A DNA stretch of 64,000 bases, taken from contig CP091137.1 of the NCBI GenBank assembly GCA_021582295.1, positions 700,001-764,000 of the forward strand, read 5' to 3'. Below the pieces are notes generated by a model that saw nothing but the letters and a program-made list of their open reading frames with translations, made no database searches and was not told the origin of the DNA. The translations under genes were made by a program, and so were the position numbers. Below, piece by piece: positions 53,843 through 62,412 of the stretch (positions are counted from its first letter, which is position 1; the number at the start of each line of letters is the position of its first letter). This DNA comes from Candidatus Thiovulum stygium. GTDB lineage: Bacteria > Campylobacterota > Campylobacteria > Campylobacterales > Thiovulaceae.

Positions 53843-56293
53843 TTATTTAATAACTAAATTAATAAGTTTTTTCTGAACAATTATTTCTTTAATAATCGTT
53901 TTGCCCTCAAGCCATTTTGCGACACTTTTTTTAGCAACTTGTAAAATTTCAACCTCATCGGCATCAGGCGAAACACTAATTTCAGTTCGATTTTTTCCGT
54001 TGATACTAACTCCAAGAGTAATTTGATCAAGTTGAAAAACCTCATCAGGAGCAGAAATTTCTCCAAGATTTGCCAAATTAAACATCTTTTTTGAAAGTTC
54101 CCAAGAAATATGTGGAACAATAGGTTCAAGAATATTTAATAAAACCCAATAACCTTCAGTCCAAATTTCGGAATTACTTTGCTCTTCTAAACCATTCATA
54201 GCTTCCATAACTCCAGCTATTAAAGTATTAAAAGTATAAGTTTTTGAGAAAACATCATTAGCTCTTTTATAAGCTTCATAAACTTTTCTTCGAGCAAATT
54301 TCTCATTTTTATTTAATTTTGAGTGGTCGATATTTGGCAATTCTAAAATTTTATTTATATTATTTTCAGAAAAAGCAAAATCACTTTTAAGTGCAAGTCG
54401 TCGAATAAATCGATAAGCACCTTCAACAGCACTATCATTCCATTCAAGCTCTTTTGTTGGTGGAGCAGCAAATAAAATAAATAATCTAGCAGTATCAGCA
54501 CCATATTTTTCAATGATTTCATCAGGATCAACAACATTGCCTTTAGATTTACTCATTTTTGCACCATCTTTTAAAACCATTCCTTGAGTCAAAAGATGTT
54601 TAAACGGTTCATCGATATTCACTTTTTTTATATCTCTAAGAACTTTTGTAAAAAATCTAGAATATAATAAATGTAAAATTGCATGTTCGATTCCGCCAAT
54701 ATAATGATCAACAGGTAACCAATAATCTGTATTTCCGAAAGCGATATTTTTCACATCAGGTGATGTGTAATGTAAGTGATACCAAGATGATTCAACAAAA
54801 GTATCGAGTGTGTCGGTTTCGCGAATTGCATCGCCACCGCAAACAGGACATTTACAATGTTTCCAAGTTTGATGGTGATCAAGCGGATTTCCTTCACCAG
54901 TAATTTGAACATCGTCAGGCAATGAAACAGGCAAATTTTCAATTTTTTCAGGAACAGTTCCACAAGTTTTACAATGAATTAATGGAATCGGAGTTCCCCA
55001 ATATCGCTGACGAGAAATTCCCCAATCTCGCAATTTGAAATTAATTACGGCTTCACCAATTTTTAGATTTTCAAATTCACGAATTACAGCTTCTCGACCA
55101 TTATTCGAATCTAAACCTGAAAATTTATCTGAATTGACAATAAGTCCATCATCAGTAAAAGGTAAAACTGTTTCAATGTTACTATTTTTATTTTTAATGA
55201 CTATTTTAACAGGTAAATTATATTTTTTAGAAAAATCAAAATCTCGTTCATCATGAGCTGGAACGGCCATAACAGCTCCAGAACCATAATCAACAAGAAC
55301 AAAATTAGCTGTCCAAACAGCTATTTTTTCACCAGTTAAAGGGTGAATCGCATTTATATTTAACGGAACACCGCTTTTTTCTTGAGTTGCACGATCTCGT
55401 GGTGAAGTTTTTCGAATTGTAAGAATTTCGTTTCGAACCTCATCAGAAAGTGAATCAGCATTTAATAAATCATCGATAAGTTTATGTTCTGGAGCAACTG
55501 CAATATATGAAACTCCATATATAGTATCTGGTCTAGTTGTAAAAACTTCGATATTTTTTAGCGATAGCGATAGTGATGAGGTTTCAAGTTGAAAACTAAA
55601 TTTTAAACCTCGACTTTTGCCAATCCAATTTTCTTGCATTAATTTAACTTGAGATGGCCATTGATCTAATTTATTTAAATCAGCTAAAAGCTCATCAGCA
55701 TAATTCGTAATTTTTAAATAATACTGTTCCATCTCTTTTTGAGTAATTTCAGTATCACATCGCCAACAATGACCTTCGATAACTTGTTCGTTTGCCAAAA
55801 TCGTTTGATCTTTTGGACACCAATTTAAATGAGATTTCTTTTTATATAAAAGTCCTCGATTCCATAATTCGATAATAAATTCTTGTTCAAATTTAGAATA
55901 ATCTGGATCAGAAGTTGCAAATTCTCGTTCAACCGAAAAAGATAAACCGAGAGATCGCAATTCGTTTCGCATATAAGCTATATTTTCATAAGTCCATTTT
56001 TTCGGATGAACAGCATGTTTAATAGCTGCATTTTCTGCTGGCATACCAAAAGAGTCCCAACCAATTGGATGTAAAACATTATAACCCATTCTTCTATAAT
56101 ATCGAGCAAAAGTATCACCAATCGTATAATTTCGAACATGACCCATATGAATTCGACCAGATGGATAAGGAAACATACTTAAAACATATTTTTTAGGTTT
56201 TGTTATATCTTCGTTTGAATTTGGTTCGAAATATCTATTATCTAACCAATATTTTTGCCAAAAACTTTCAATTTCTTTAGCTTTGTAATCCAC
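53843..56293 (-). CDS. leuS: Leucyl-tRNA synthetase
   Basis: The 816-residue class I synthetase has [15 protein letters not shown] (HIGH-type motif), the editing domain ([18 protein letters not shown], then [12 protein letters not shown]), [14 protein letters not shown] near residue 575 and the C-terminal anticodon-binding region. Four GATGAGGT octamers lie in this one gene (53952, 54040, 55437, 55575), the highest density of any gene here. Confidence 0.97.
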   Translation of the reverse strand: MDYKAKEIESFWQKYWLDNRYFEPNSNEDITKPKKYVLSMFPYPSGRIHMGHVRNYTIGDTFARYYRRMGYNVLHPIGWDSFGMPAENAAIKHAVHPKKWTYENIAYMRNELRSLGLSFSVEREFATSDPDYSKFEQEFIIELWNRGLLYKKKSHLNWCPKDQTILANEQVIEGHCWRCDTEITQKEMEQYYLKITNYADELLADLNKLDQWPSQVKLMQENWIGKSRGLKFSFQLETSSLSLSLKNIEVFTTRPDTIYGVSYIAVAPEHKLIDDLLNADSLSDEVRNEILTIRKTSPRDRATQEKSGVPLNINAIHPLTGEKIAVWTANFVLVDYGSGAVMAVPAHDERDFDFSKKYNLPVKIVIKNKNSNIETVLPFTDDGLIVNSDKFSGLDSNNGREAVIREFENLKIGEAVINFKLRDWGISRQRYWGTPIPLIHCKTCGTVPEKIENLPVSLPDDVQITGEGNPLDHHQTWKHCKCPVCGGDAIRETDTLDTFVESSWYHLHYTSPDVKNIAFGNTDYWLPVDHYIGGIEHAILHLLYSRFFTKVLRDIKKVNIDEPFKHLLTQGMVLKDGAKMSKSKGNVVDPDEIIEKYGADTARLFILFAAPPTKELEWNDSAVEGAYRFIRRLALKSDFAFSENNINKILELPNIDHSKLNKNEKFARRKVYEAYKRANDVFSKTYTFNTLIAGVMEAMNGLEEQSNSEIWTEGYWVLLNILEPIVPHISWELSKKMFNLANLGEISAPDEVFQLDQITLGVSINGKNRTEISVSPDADEVEILQVAKKSVAKWLEGKTIIKEIIVQKKLINLVIK

Positions 56294-56359
56294 TATAACC
56301 TCTTTTTTTTTTGAAAATTATAGTTAATTTAAAAGTTTGATTTTAATAAGGTCAAATTT

Positions 56360-56656
56360 TCAGATTAGAATTTCGTAATTTTTTAAAATATTTATCTTAA
56401 AACTTTCAGGGAGTCTATTAAAATCTAAAATTTGAATTATTATAGGAATATTAGAATATTTGATTTTTTCTTTTAAATTATATAGTTCTTCAAGAGCGAT
56501 TTTTTCACCATTTTTATCAATTGCTAAATCAAGATCACTTGTTTCGTGAGCTTTTCCATTAACTCTACTTCCAAAAACTAAAACTCGAAATTGACCAGAA
56601 AGACTATTTTTGACTAATTTGATAATTTCTATTTTATCTTTTTCTCTAAGAATCAT
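56360..56656 (-). CDS. mntA: MNT-type nucleotidyltransferase (antitoxin of a HEPN/MNT pair)
   Basis: The 98-residue protein has the minimal nucleotidyltransferase motif VFGSRVNGKAHETSDLDLAID with GS and DxD. In HEPN/MNT systems this protein modifies and silences the HEPN RNase toxin. It overlaps the HEPN gene by 11 bp. Confidence 0.88.
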   Translation of the reverse strand: MILREKDKIEIIKLVKNSLSGQFRVLVFGSRVNGKAHETSDLDLAIDKNGEKIALEELYNLKEKIKYSNIPIIIQILDFNRLPESFKINILKNYEILI

Positions 56657-57065
56657 GTTTTGAAATTTCCATAGCTAAATTTTTTGCATCGATAATAAAT
56701 TGTTCAATTAAAACGAGAGTCTCATTTGCAAATTGTTCGCCATAATCGTGAGAAGTGCTATTGCGATTATTTCGATATTCAAACCATCTATCAACCTCAT
56801 CGATAGTTATTAAATTATGAATACCAGCTTCACGAAAAATATCTTTAAAATATAGTTTTTCAACTGCTTTTGGAGAGTGAAAAAAGTTTTTTAAAGCCTT
56901 TTTTAATAATTTTCCGCTTAATTCTAAAACAATTTCAAACTCTTTTATAACTGCTGAACGATAAATATCAAATTCTATATCATTTTCAGAATATTGTTGT
57001 AAAAATTTAAAAGCTAAAGTTAAAGCATAAATCGATCTTTGAAGATAAGTTATATCTATTTTCAT
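56646..57065 (-). CDS. hepT: HEPN-domain protein (HepT/HI0074 family toxin)
   Basis: The 139-residue helical protein belongs to the HI0074 nucleotidyltransferase-substrate-binding family. The segment WFEYRNNRNSTSHDYG carries the Arg-x(n)-His HEPN RNase motif. Upstream position and overlap with the MNT gene match the standard toxin-first HEPN/MNT operon. A GATGAGGT octamer is inside the gene. Confidence 0.87.
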   Translation of the reverse strand: MKIDITYLQRSIYALTLAFKFLQQYSENDIEFDIYRSAVIKEFEIVLELSGKLLKKALKNFFHSPKAVEKLYFKDIFREAGIHNLITIDEVDRWFEYRNNRNSTSHDYGEQFANETLVLIEQFIIDAKNLAMEISKHDS

Positions 57066-57204
57066 GGAGATTCCTTTAATTATTTTTAAAATTATAACCG
57101 ACGAATTTCGATACTAGTTTTAAAAATAATTCAAATTTATTTATATAAAATAGTAAAAATCCGATATGACTTTTAACTTCAAAAGTTAAGGAGTATATAT
57201 AAAT

Positions 57205-59940
57205 ATGCATAAAAAATTACTAACTTCAAGTTTATCACTAGTTGCTTTTTCGATTTTATCGGCAGATTCAACTTTGACACTTACAACAGGTTGGAATCTC
57301 ATCGGCTTTAATAAAAATTATACATTTGATGAAATTCGCAAAAGTGGTGTGATTAATACAACTTATGGATATAAAAATGGTAAATGGAATAAAAACAGTA
57401 ATGTTTTACCTGCTGATGGAATTTGGGCTTATTCGCCAAAAGGTGGAAATTTTACTTTTGTTACAAGTTTAACAAAAGAGAGTGAAATTTCTAAAATAGA
57501 ACTTCAAAGCGGTTGGAATCTCGTTTCGATTCCAATTAATAGCACTGTTTCACCTGATATTTTTCGTTCTCAACCAATTGTCTGGAAATTCAAAGATGGA
57601 AATTGGCAAACATATCGAAAAGATGGCAAATTCGAAACTTATCCGCAAATTGATATTTTAGGCAAAGGTGAAGGTTTTTGGGTTTTTGCTGATAAAAACA
57701 CAATTATCGATTTATCTATTGAAGAGTCTAAATTAAACACTTTTTCGTCTGACGAAGCTATGCGAGATTATTTATTTGCAACTGTAAAATATAATCAACA
57801 AGATTATAGATTTTATCCAACTCCAATGATGAGGTCTGAAGTTGTTATGGAAGATAGCATAATAAGTCCAACTATCAATGAAGAAACTTCTAGCGGTAGT
57901 TCAACAACAGCAAATAAAAATTCTGTTTCTGATACAACTTCTACAAATCTTCAAGAAACTGGAGTCGATGAATCAGATATCGTCAAACATGATGGCAAAA
58001 CTATTTTTTATCTTTCAGGAAATTGGGACGACAATAAAATTCAAGTTTCGACTTTTGACCGAATTTTGAATGGTGAAACAAAACCGCTAACTTCAATTTC
58101 TACAATTGGCAAACCAAACGAACTATATCTTTTGGACAATAAACTAATCGTTATTTATCCAAATAATTATAATGTTTGGAGTTTATGGAAAAGTTATGGC
58201 GATCAATCTTGGAAAGAGTCAAGTAATGTTGAAATTTACGATGTTTCAAATATTAACAAAATTGTTAAGTTACAAGATTTTAACATAAGTGGAAATATAG
58301 TTAATAGTCGAGTTGTTAATAGCAAATTATATTTAATTTCAAGATTTATGCCTTCAATTCCAATCTCTTACGAAAAAGATTATGAATCTTGTAAAATTCA
58401 AACTGTAACAACATCTAACGGTAATATAAATACAACCGAAGAAATTGCTCAAAACTATTATTATAATGGTTGCTACTATTCTGATGAAAATGGAACAAAT
58501 TATAAAATTGATTATACAAAACCAATTTATGGCGAAGCTGATTTGATACCAACAATTAATGGCAAATCAATTATTTCTGCTGAATCGCTTTATGCTCCTG
58601 CAAAAATCGATCAATCCCCATTTATAACTTCAGTTATCAGTTTTGACTTAAAAAATAGCGACTTTAATAGAACTGCGGTTTCAGTTGTTGGCAATAGCGA
58701 AACTATTTATTCTTCGACAGATGCAATTTATATCGTTTCAAGTTCATATCCTTTATATTATGATTGGGAAAACTATAAAGAAAGAGTTGCAATTTACAAA
58801 TTTTCGCTAACCGATAAACTTGCTTATCGCGGAATGGGTTATGTTGATGGACATATTTTAAATCAATTTAGTTTAAGTGAATGGAGCGGAAATCTTCGAA
58901 TTGCTACAACTGAAGGCTGGAATTTATGGTGGAATGCTAAAAAAGATGGTACTGATAATATTATTTCTGTTTTAAGTGAAACAAATAATTCACTTTCGCT
59001 TATTGGTGAAGTTCGAGGACTTGGAAAAGCAAACGAATCGATTCGAGGTGTGCGATTTTTTGGCGATCGAGGTTATATAACTACATTTTTACAAAAAGAT
59101 CCACTTTATGTTGTTGATTTATCAAATCCTGCAAAACCAAAACTTGGCGAAAATCCTCTTGAAATAAATGGTTATTCATCTTATTTTCATCAAGTTAATG
59201 CTCATACAATTTTATCGCTTGGCATGAATGCCAATGATGAAGGTCGTGAAACTGGGTATCAATTATCGCTTTTTGACTTTTCGGATATTAATAATCCAAA
59301 AGTTTTGGATAAAAAATTAATTCCTGAAATTCAATTTGTTGATACAAGATGGTTACATTATTCAGATGCTTTTAATGATCATAAGGCTTTTACATATAGA
59401 AACAGTGATAATCTTTTTGCGATTCCGTTCAAACAGACTATTATTCAAGATATGAATGAGTCAGCAAAAGAAGAGTGGAAAAATACAAATTACTTTAAAT
59501 TGACTCTCGCAAATTATAAAGAATATGGATTTGGTGAAAAAGAGAAAACTAGATTAGAAAATAATGAGAGTTTATATATACCAATTTATTATGCTGAATT
59601 ATGCAAAAATGATCAAAATGTTGTTAATATCGCTGTTAATGAAACAAATGCAAGTATTAGTCCTGAAGATTCTTTAAATCGATCTTGCTATTATATTTCT
59701 GTGATTTCAGAATTTGAAATCTCTTACCAACAAACTTATAGTTATAAAAATTCGCTTGAAGTTTTTGGTGTAGAAGATAAATTAACTTCTATTAGTGAAA
59801 AAGGTGTTGTTAATGGCGGTTCAGATGAAAAATATAATTATCAAAGAGGTTTGATTTTCTCAACTGGTTCAGGCGAAACTAAAAAAGATTGGGCTGTTTT
59901 ATTATCTGGAGGCGAGTTTTATATTAACCAAATAAAATAA
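57205..59940 (+). CDS. Secreted beta-propeller protein (Beta_propel family)
   Basis: The 911-residue protein has a signal peptide (KLLTSSLSLVAFSILSADS), two short N-terminal repeats (GWNLIGFNKNYT and GWNLVSIPINST, about 30-170), and a large C-terminal domain that begins with the family hallmark LQETGVDESDIVKHDGK (about 250). Homologues are archaeal and bacterial extracellular beta-propeller proteins of unknown function. It ends at a pair of inverted GATGAGGT octamers. It is preceded by an AAGGAG ribosome binding site. Confidence 0.82.
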   Translation: MHKKLLTSSLSLVAFSILSADSTLTLTTGWNLIGFNKNYTFDEIRKSGVINTTYGYKNGKWNKNSNVLPADGIWAYSPKGGNFTFVTSLTKESEISKIELQSGWNLVSIPINSTVSPDIFRSQPIVWKFKDGNWQTYRKDGKFETYPQIDILGKGEGFWVFADKNTIIDLSIEESKLNTFSSDEAMRDYLFATVKYNQQDYRFYPTPMMRSEVVMEDSIISPTINEETSSGSSTTANKNSVSDTTSTNLQETGVDESDIVKHDGKTIFYLSGNWDDNKIQVSTFDRILNGETKPLTSISTIGKPNELYLLDNKLIVIYPNNYNVWSLWKSYGDQSWKESSNVEIYDVSNINKIVKLQDFNISGNIVNSRVVNSKLYLISRFMPSIPISYEKDYESCKIQTVTTSNGNINTTEEIAQNYYYNGCYYSDENGTNYKIDYTKPIYGEADLIPTINGKSIISAESLYAPAKIDQSPFITSVISFDLKNSDFNRTAVSVVGNSETIYSSTDAIYIVSSSYPLYYDWENYKERVAIYKFSLTDKLAYRGMGYVDGHILNQFSLSEWSGNLRIATTEGWNLWWNAKKDGTDNIISVLSETNNSLSLIGEVRGLGKANESIRGVRFFGDRGYITTFLQKDPLYVVDLSNPAKPKLGENPLEINGYSSYFHQVNAHTILSLGMNANDEGRETGYQLSLFDFSDINNPKVLDKKLIPEIQFVDTRWLHYSDAFNDHKAFTYRNSDNLFAIPFKQTIIQDMNESAKEEWKNTNYFKLTLANYKEYGFGEKEKTRLENNESLYIPIYYAELCKNDQNVVNIAVNETNASISPEDSLNRSCYYISVISEFEISYQQTYSYKNSLEVFGVEDKLTSISEKGVVNGGSDEKYNYQRGLIFSTGSGETKKDWAVLLSGGEFYINQIK

Positions 59941-59958
59941 TTTAACTTTCTAATTTTT

Positions 59959-59986
59959 GATGAGGTCTAATTTAAATGACCTCATC
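59959..59986 (+). terminator. Terminator formed by two inverted GATGAGGT octamers
   Basis: GATGAGGTC / GACCTCATC form a 9-bp stem (59959-59967 with 59978-59986) 18 bp after the stop of the beta-propeller gene; a CCCC-AAA-GGGG hairpin follows at once. Confidence 0.8.
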
Positions 59987-60026
59987 CCCCAAAGGGGTTC
60001 AAATGACTTATTTTGTTTAAAGTTAA

Positions 60027-60060
60027 ACTCCTGAAAAAATATATCAGGAGTGTTTAAAAA
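60027..60060. terminator. Hairpin terminator between convergent genes
   Basis: ACTCCTGA / TCAGGAGT (60027-60034 with 60044-60051), followed on the plus strand by GTTTAAAAAA and preceded by TTTGTTTAAA. It lies between the beta-propeller gene and the HTH gene. Confidence 0.65.
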
Positions 60061-60079
60061 AAAGTGGCTTTAGATTTTA

Positions 60080-60322
60080 TTAGATCATTGTAGAAATATT
60101 AAGTTGTATTTTTGAAAGTCTTTGTTTATAAATAAGACCCTCAAGAGCAAGTTGTGTTGTTTTTTCAAGTTTGCCATTATTAAAATCTCGACCCCAGTTA
60201 GAAACTGTTTGAGCAGAAACTCCCATAATTCCAGCTAATTTTTTTTGAGTGATTCCCAATTCTCTACATGTTTTTTTAACAAGATTATCGCCTTGTTTAA
60301 TTTCTACTATTCTCTCGTCCAT
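60080..60322 (-). CDS. Small HTH regulator, paralogue of the 5601 and 51418 genes
   Basis: An 80-residue protein with the shared string NLVKKTCRELGITQKKLAG and a helix-turn-helix ending in AQTVSNWG. The rest of the protein diverges. No Bro-N gene lies beside it, and no clear direct repeats flank it. AAGTAAT / ATTACTT (about 60346-60394) upstream may be an operator. Confidence 0.8.
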   Translation of the reverse strand: MDERIVEIKQGDNLVKKTCRELGITQKKLAGIMGVSAQTVSNWGRDFNNGKLEKTTQLALEGLIYKQRLSKIQLNISTMI

Positions 60323-60450
60323 AGTAACTCCTATTAAAATATTTAAAAGTAATTTTACATTATCTCAAGAAACTAATCAATAGTTATTACTTTTGTTTAG
60401 TTGCTTAAAATTTTCGATGGAATATTACTATATATTTCTATAAAGTGCAA

Positions 60451-61446
60451 TTAACTTTTTAAAAATTTAATCTGGATTTTTAACTTTTTTTCATAAACTG
60501 AATGTAAGAAAGCTACCAATATAAAAACTAAACCTATTGTTCCAGTAACTGTTTCGCTAATGTGTAAAAAAAGTTTTAAAAACATAATAGTCGCAAGAGC
60601 CCCTATTGCATATAACGCCCCATGTTCTAAATATATAAAATGTGAAAGTGTCTTTTTTTCAACAAAATATAAAGTTAGAGATCTTACAAACATTGCACCA
60701 ATTCCAAGACCTATCATAATTATAAAAATATCATTTGAAAGTGCAAAAGCACCAATGACTCCATCGAATGAGAAACTTGCATCAAGAACTTCAATATATA
60801 AAAGTCCAGCAATTCCACTTCGAACACTATCAGTTGATAAGAAATCATCGATAGAATTTAAAAGTGAATGCAATAAAACTCCTGAAAAATATGCTATTGA
60901 TATTCCATTGTTGCCAGTTTTCCAAGCCAATAAGAGTCCAATAACCATTGCAATAATTAATTCGATATTAGAAACGGCTGAAAATTTATTTACAAAATTT
61001 GAATCTTCGATTAATTTGATCCATTTTATTTCGCGGTCTCGATCAAAAAAGAAATCAAGAAAAACCATAAGTAAAAAAGCCCCACCGAAAGCAAATATCA
61101 TTTTTTCATTGGTGACCAATTTTTCGTGATAAATATCTGGTTGATGTAATGCTAAATCAAAAGTTTCAAAGAAGCCTAAATTTGCAACCATTGAGACAAT
61201 CATGATAGGAAATATAAGTCTCATACCGAAAACAGCTATAGGCATACCGACATATATAAAGGCTTTTTGCCATTTTGGTTCCATTGTGGCTAGAATTTTT
61301 GCATTAACGACAGCATTATCAAAAGATAATGAAACTTCGAGTATGGCAAGTAGTGCAGTGATATAAACAGCTTCCCAGCTTTTATAAAAATAGGCTATAC
61401 CAAGCCCAACAATAGTAACAATAAATGAGCTATAAAATTGCTTCAT
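60451..61446 (-). CDS. DUF475 / TerC-like integral membrane protein
   Basis: The 331-residue protein has about eight membrane spans and the family motifs LEVSLSFDNAVVNA and LDASFSFDGVIGAFA, in which the acidic residues within membrane segments resemble TerC-type metal-ion transporters. DUF475 members often accompany tellurium or metal-stress genes, but no such genes are visible here. Confidence 0.88.
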   Translation of the reverse strand: MKQFYSSFIVTIVGLGIAYFYKSWEAVYITALLAILEVSLSFDNAVVNAKILATMEPKWQKAFIYVGMPIAVFGMRLIFPIMIVSMVANLGFFETFDLALHQPDIYHEKLVTNEKMIFAFGGAFLLMVFLDFFFDRDREIKWIKLIEDSNFVNKFSAVSNIELIIAMVIGLLLAWKTGNNGISIAYFSGVLLHSLLNSIDDFLSTDSVRSGIAGLLYIEVLDASFSFDGVIGAFALSNDIFIIMIGLGIGAMFVRSLTLYFVEKKTLSHFIYLEHGALYAIGALATIMFLKLFLHISETVTGTIGLVFILVAFLHSVYEKKLKIQIKFLKS

Positions 61447-61723
61447 TATTACTCCTTAAAATAATAGATTTGTATCTAGTATATTATCAAAAATAATAAT
61501 TTTTTGATTTAGCAATAAGATTAAAGAAATAAATTACTAAATTTGCACTTACATGAAAAAAACATAAAAATATAAGTTACTCTATATTTTTATAGCTAAA
61601 AATAATTTATTTTGAACTCAACTATTCAGCTATTTATATATGGAGTTGCCTCCCCATACTGTGAAAAATCGATCTGACCACTTTTTTAGTATAAGCCTAG
61701 TTGATCCGAGACTTTTTACAAAA

Positions 61724-61739
61724 GTGTATTTAAATACAC
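61724..61739. promoter_or_regulatory. 16-bp perfect palindrome, operator-like
   Basis: GTGTATTTAAATACAC is a perfect palindrome and is followed 5 bp later by a further half-site AGTGTATTTT, so three GTGTATTT half-sites lie within 30 bp. This is the pattern of a dimeric repressor's operator. No gene start lies directly beside it. Confidence 0.5.
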
Positions 61740-62188
61740 AAAAAGTGTATTTTTGCTCCAATGTAATTTATTTTTTTAAGTTTAGCCATTTTTTAGCCAT
61801 TTTTTCGACTCAAAAAAACTAGAAAAATATAAACGAAAAGGTCGTAAGTGGCGATTTTTGGAGTACCACTATCTTTATATTTATATTTAAGTTTTGAAAA
61901 TTTCTTTAAAAATTGGATAATTTTACTTAAATATATAAAATTAATAATATAGTTAAAGATTTCAAAAATATTTTTACAAAAATTCCAAAGCGGTTCAAAA
62001 TCAGTAAAATATTTAAAAACCTCATCACCAAATTTTGAAAAATCAAGTTTATTTATTAAATTATTTAAATACTGTCAAGCTTATTTATTAAGTCGTTAAA
62101 ATATAAAATTTAGCTTTTTCGTTGAAAAATTAAATTTTGAAAAAATCTAAATTCCCTCATGGCTGTAAAGGTAGTTAATTTAGAAAAA

Positions 62189-62215
62189 ACCTCATCTAAA
62201 GTTCAATGATGAGGT
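62189..62215. terminator. Hairpin of two inverted GATGAGGT octamers, without an adjacent gene
   Basis: ACCTCATC / GATGAGGT with an 11-nt loop. It stands about 740 bp from the nearest gene end. It could be a leftover terminator or insulate the promoter downstream. Confidence 0.65.
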
Positions 62216-62255
62216 CAAGAAAAGTTTTGTTAATGAACTTTTATGAATTTCATAT

Positions 62256-62288
62256 ATATAATAAATATATAATAAATATATAATAAAT
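62256..62288. repeat. 11-bp tandem repeat (ATATAATAAAT)x3
   Basis: Three exact copies, 35 bp upstream of the promoter of the surface-protein gene; a change in copy number could affect that promoter. Confidence 0.85.
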
Positions 62289-62321
62289 AGTTCAAGATTT
62301 GTAATTTTAAGAATATATATA

Positions 62322-62330
62322 TGATATAAT
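62322..62330 (+). promoter_or_regulatory. Extended -10 promoter of the surface-protein gene
   Basis: TGATATAAT (62322-62330) contains a perfect TATAAT with the TG extension. It lies 83 bp before the ATG at 62413. Confidence 0.6.
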
Positions 62331-62412
62331 GGTTATATGAAACTTTAATTAAAGAGATATACAACTACTTTTTTTACTATAAAAGTTTTCTAAACTACTA
62401 AAAAGGTCATTA

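Larger units (their letters stand above)
970..62215. repeat. Dispersed octamer GATGAGGT (extended YGATGAGGTY), about 47 copies across the window
   Basis: Plus-strand copies begin at 970, 2026, 5050, 5249, 10075, 14884, 16774, 17998, 21629, 24971, 25985, 28013, 32015, 32937, 34958, 41370, 47412, 50006, 51353, 53096, 55575, 57828, 59959 and 62208. Minus-strand copies (ACCTCATC) begin at 4976, 7417, 8213, 14188, 15294, 16447, 17530, 25724, 28859, 31572, 32035, 33801, 35607, 44253, 46719, 51063, 53952, 54040, 55437, 56794, 59979, 62019 and 62189. At this base composition about one copy is expected on both strands. The flanking bases are mostly pyrimidines on each side. Copies lie in genes of unrelated function and in spacers. 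The coordinates of this entry span the first to the last copy; the motif itself is 8 bp. Confidence 0.9.
61447..62412. other. Long gene-free spacer with repeats, palindrome and promoter
   Basis: No credible gene in 966 bp. A 60-codon open frame at 61640-61822 has no ribosome binding site or homology that I can see. The spacer holds a 16-bp palindrome (61724), three GATGAGGT octamers (62019, 62189, 62208), an 11-bp tandem repeat and an extended -10 promoter for the following surface-protein gene. Confidence 0.6.

Noticed and set aside
61640-61822. 60-codon frame in the spacer before the last gene
   Set aside because: No ribosome binding site, low complexity, AT-rich composition; no support as a gene.
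970-62215. GATGAGGT as a Chi or FtsK-orienting site
   Set aside because: The octamer is equally frequent on both strands and forms inverted pairs; polar sites should favour one strand over a 64-kb stretch.
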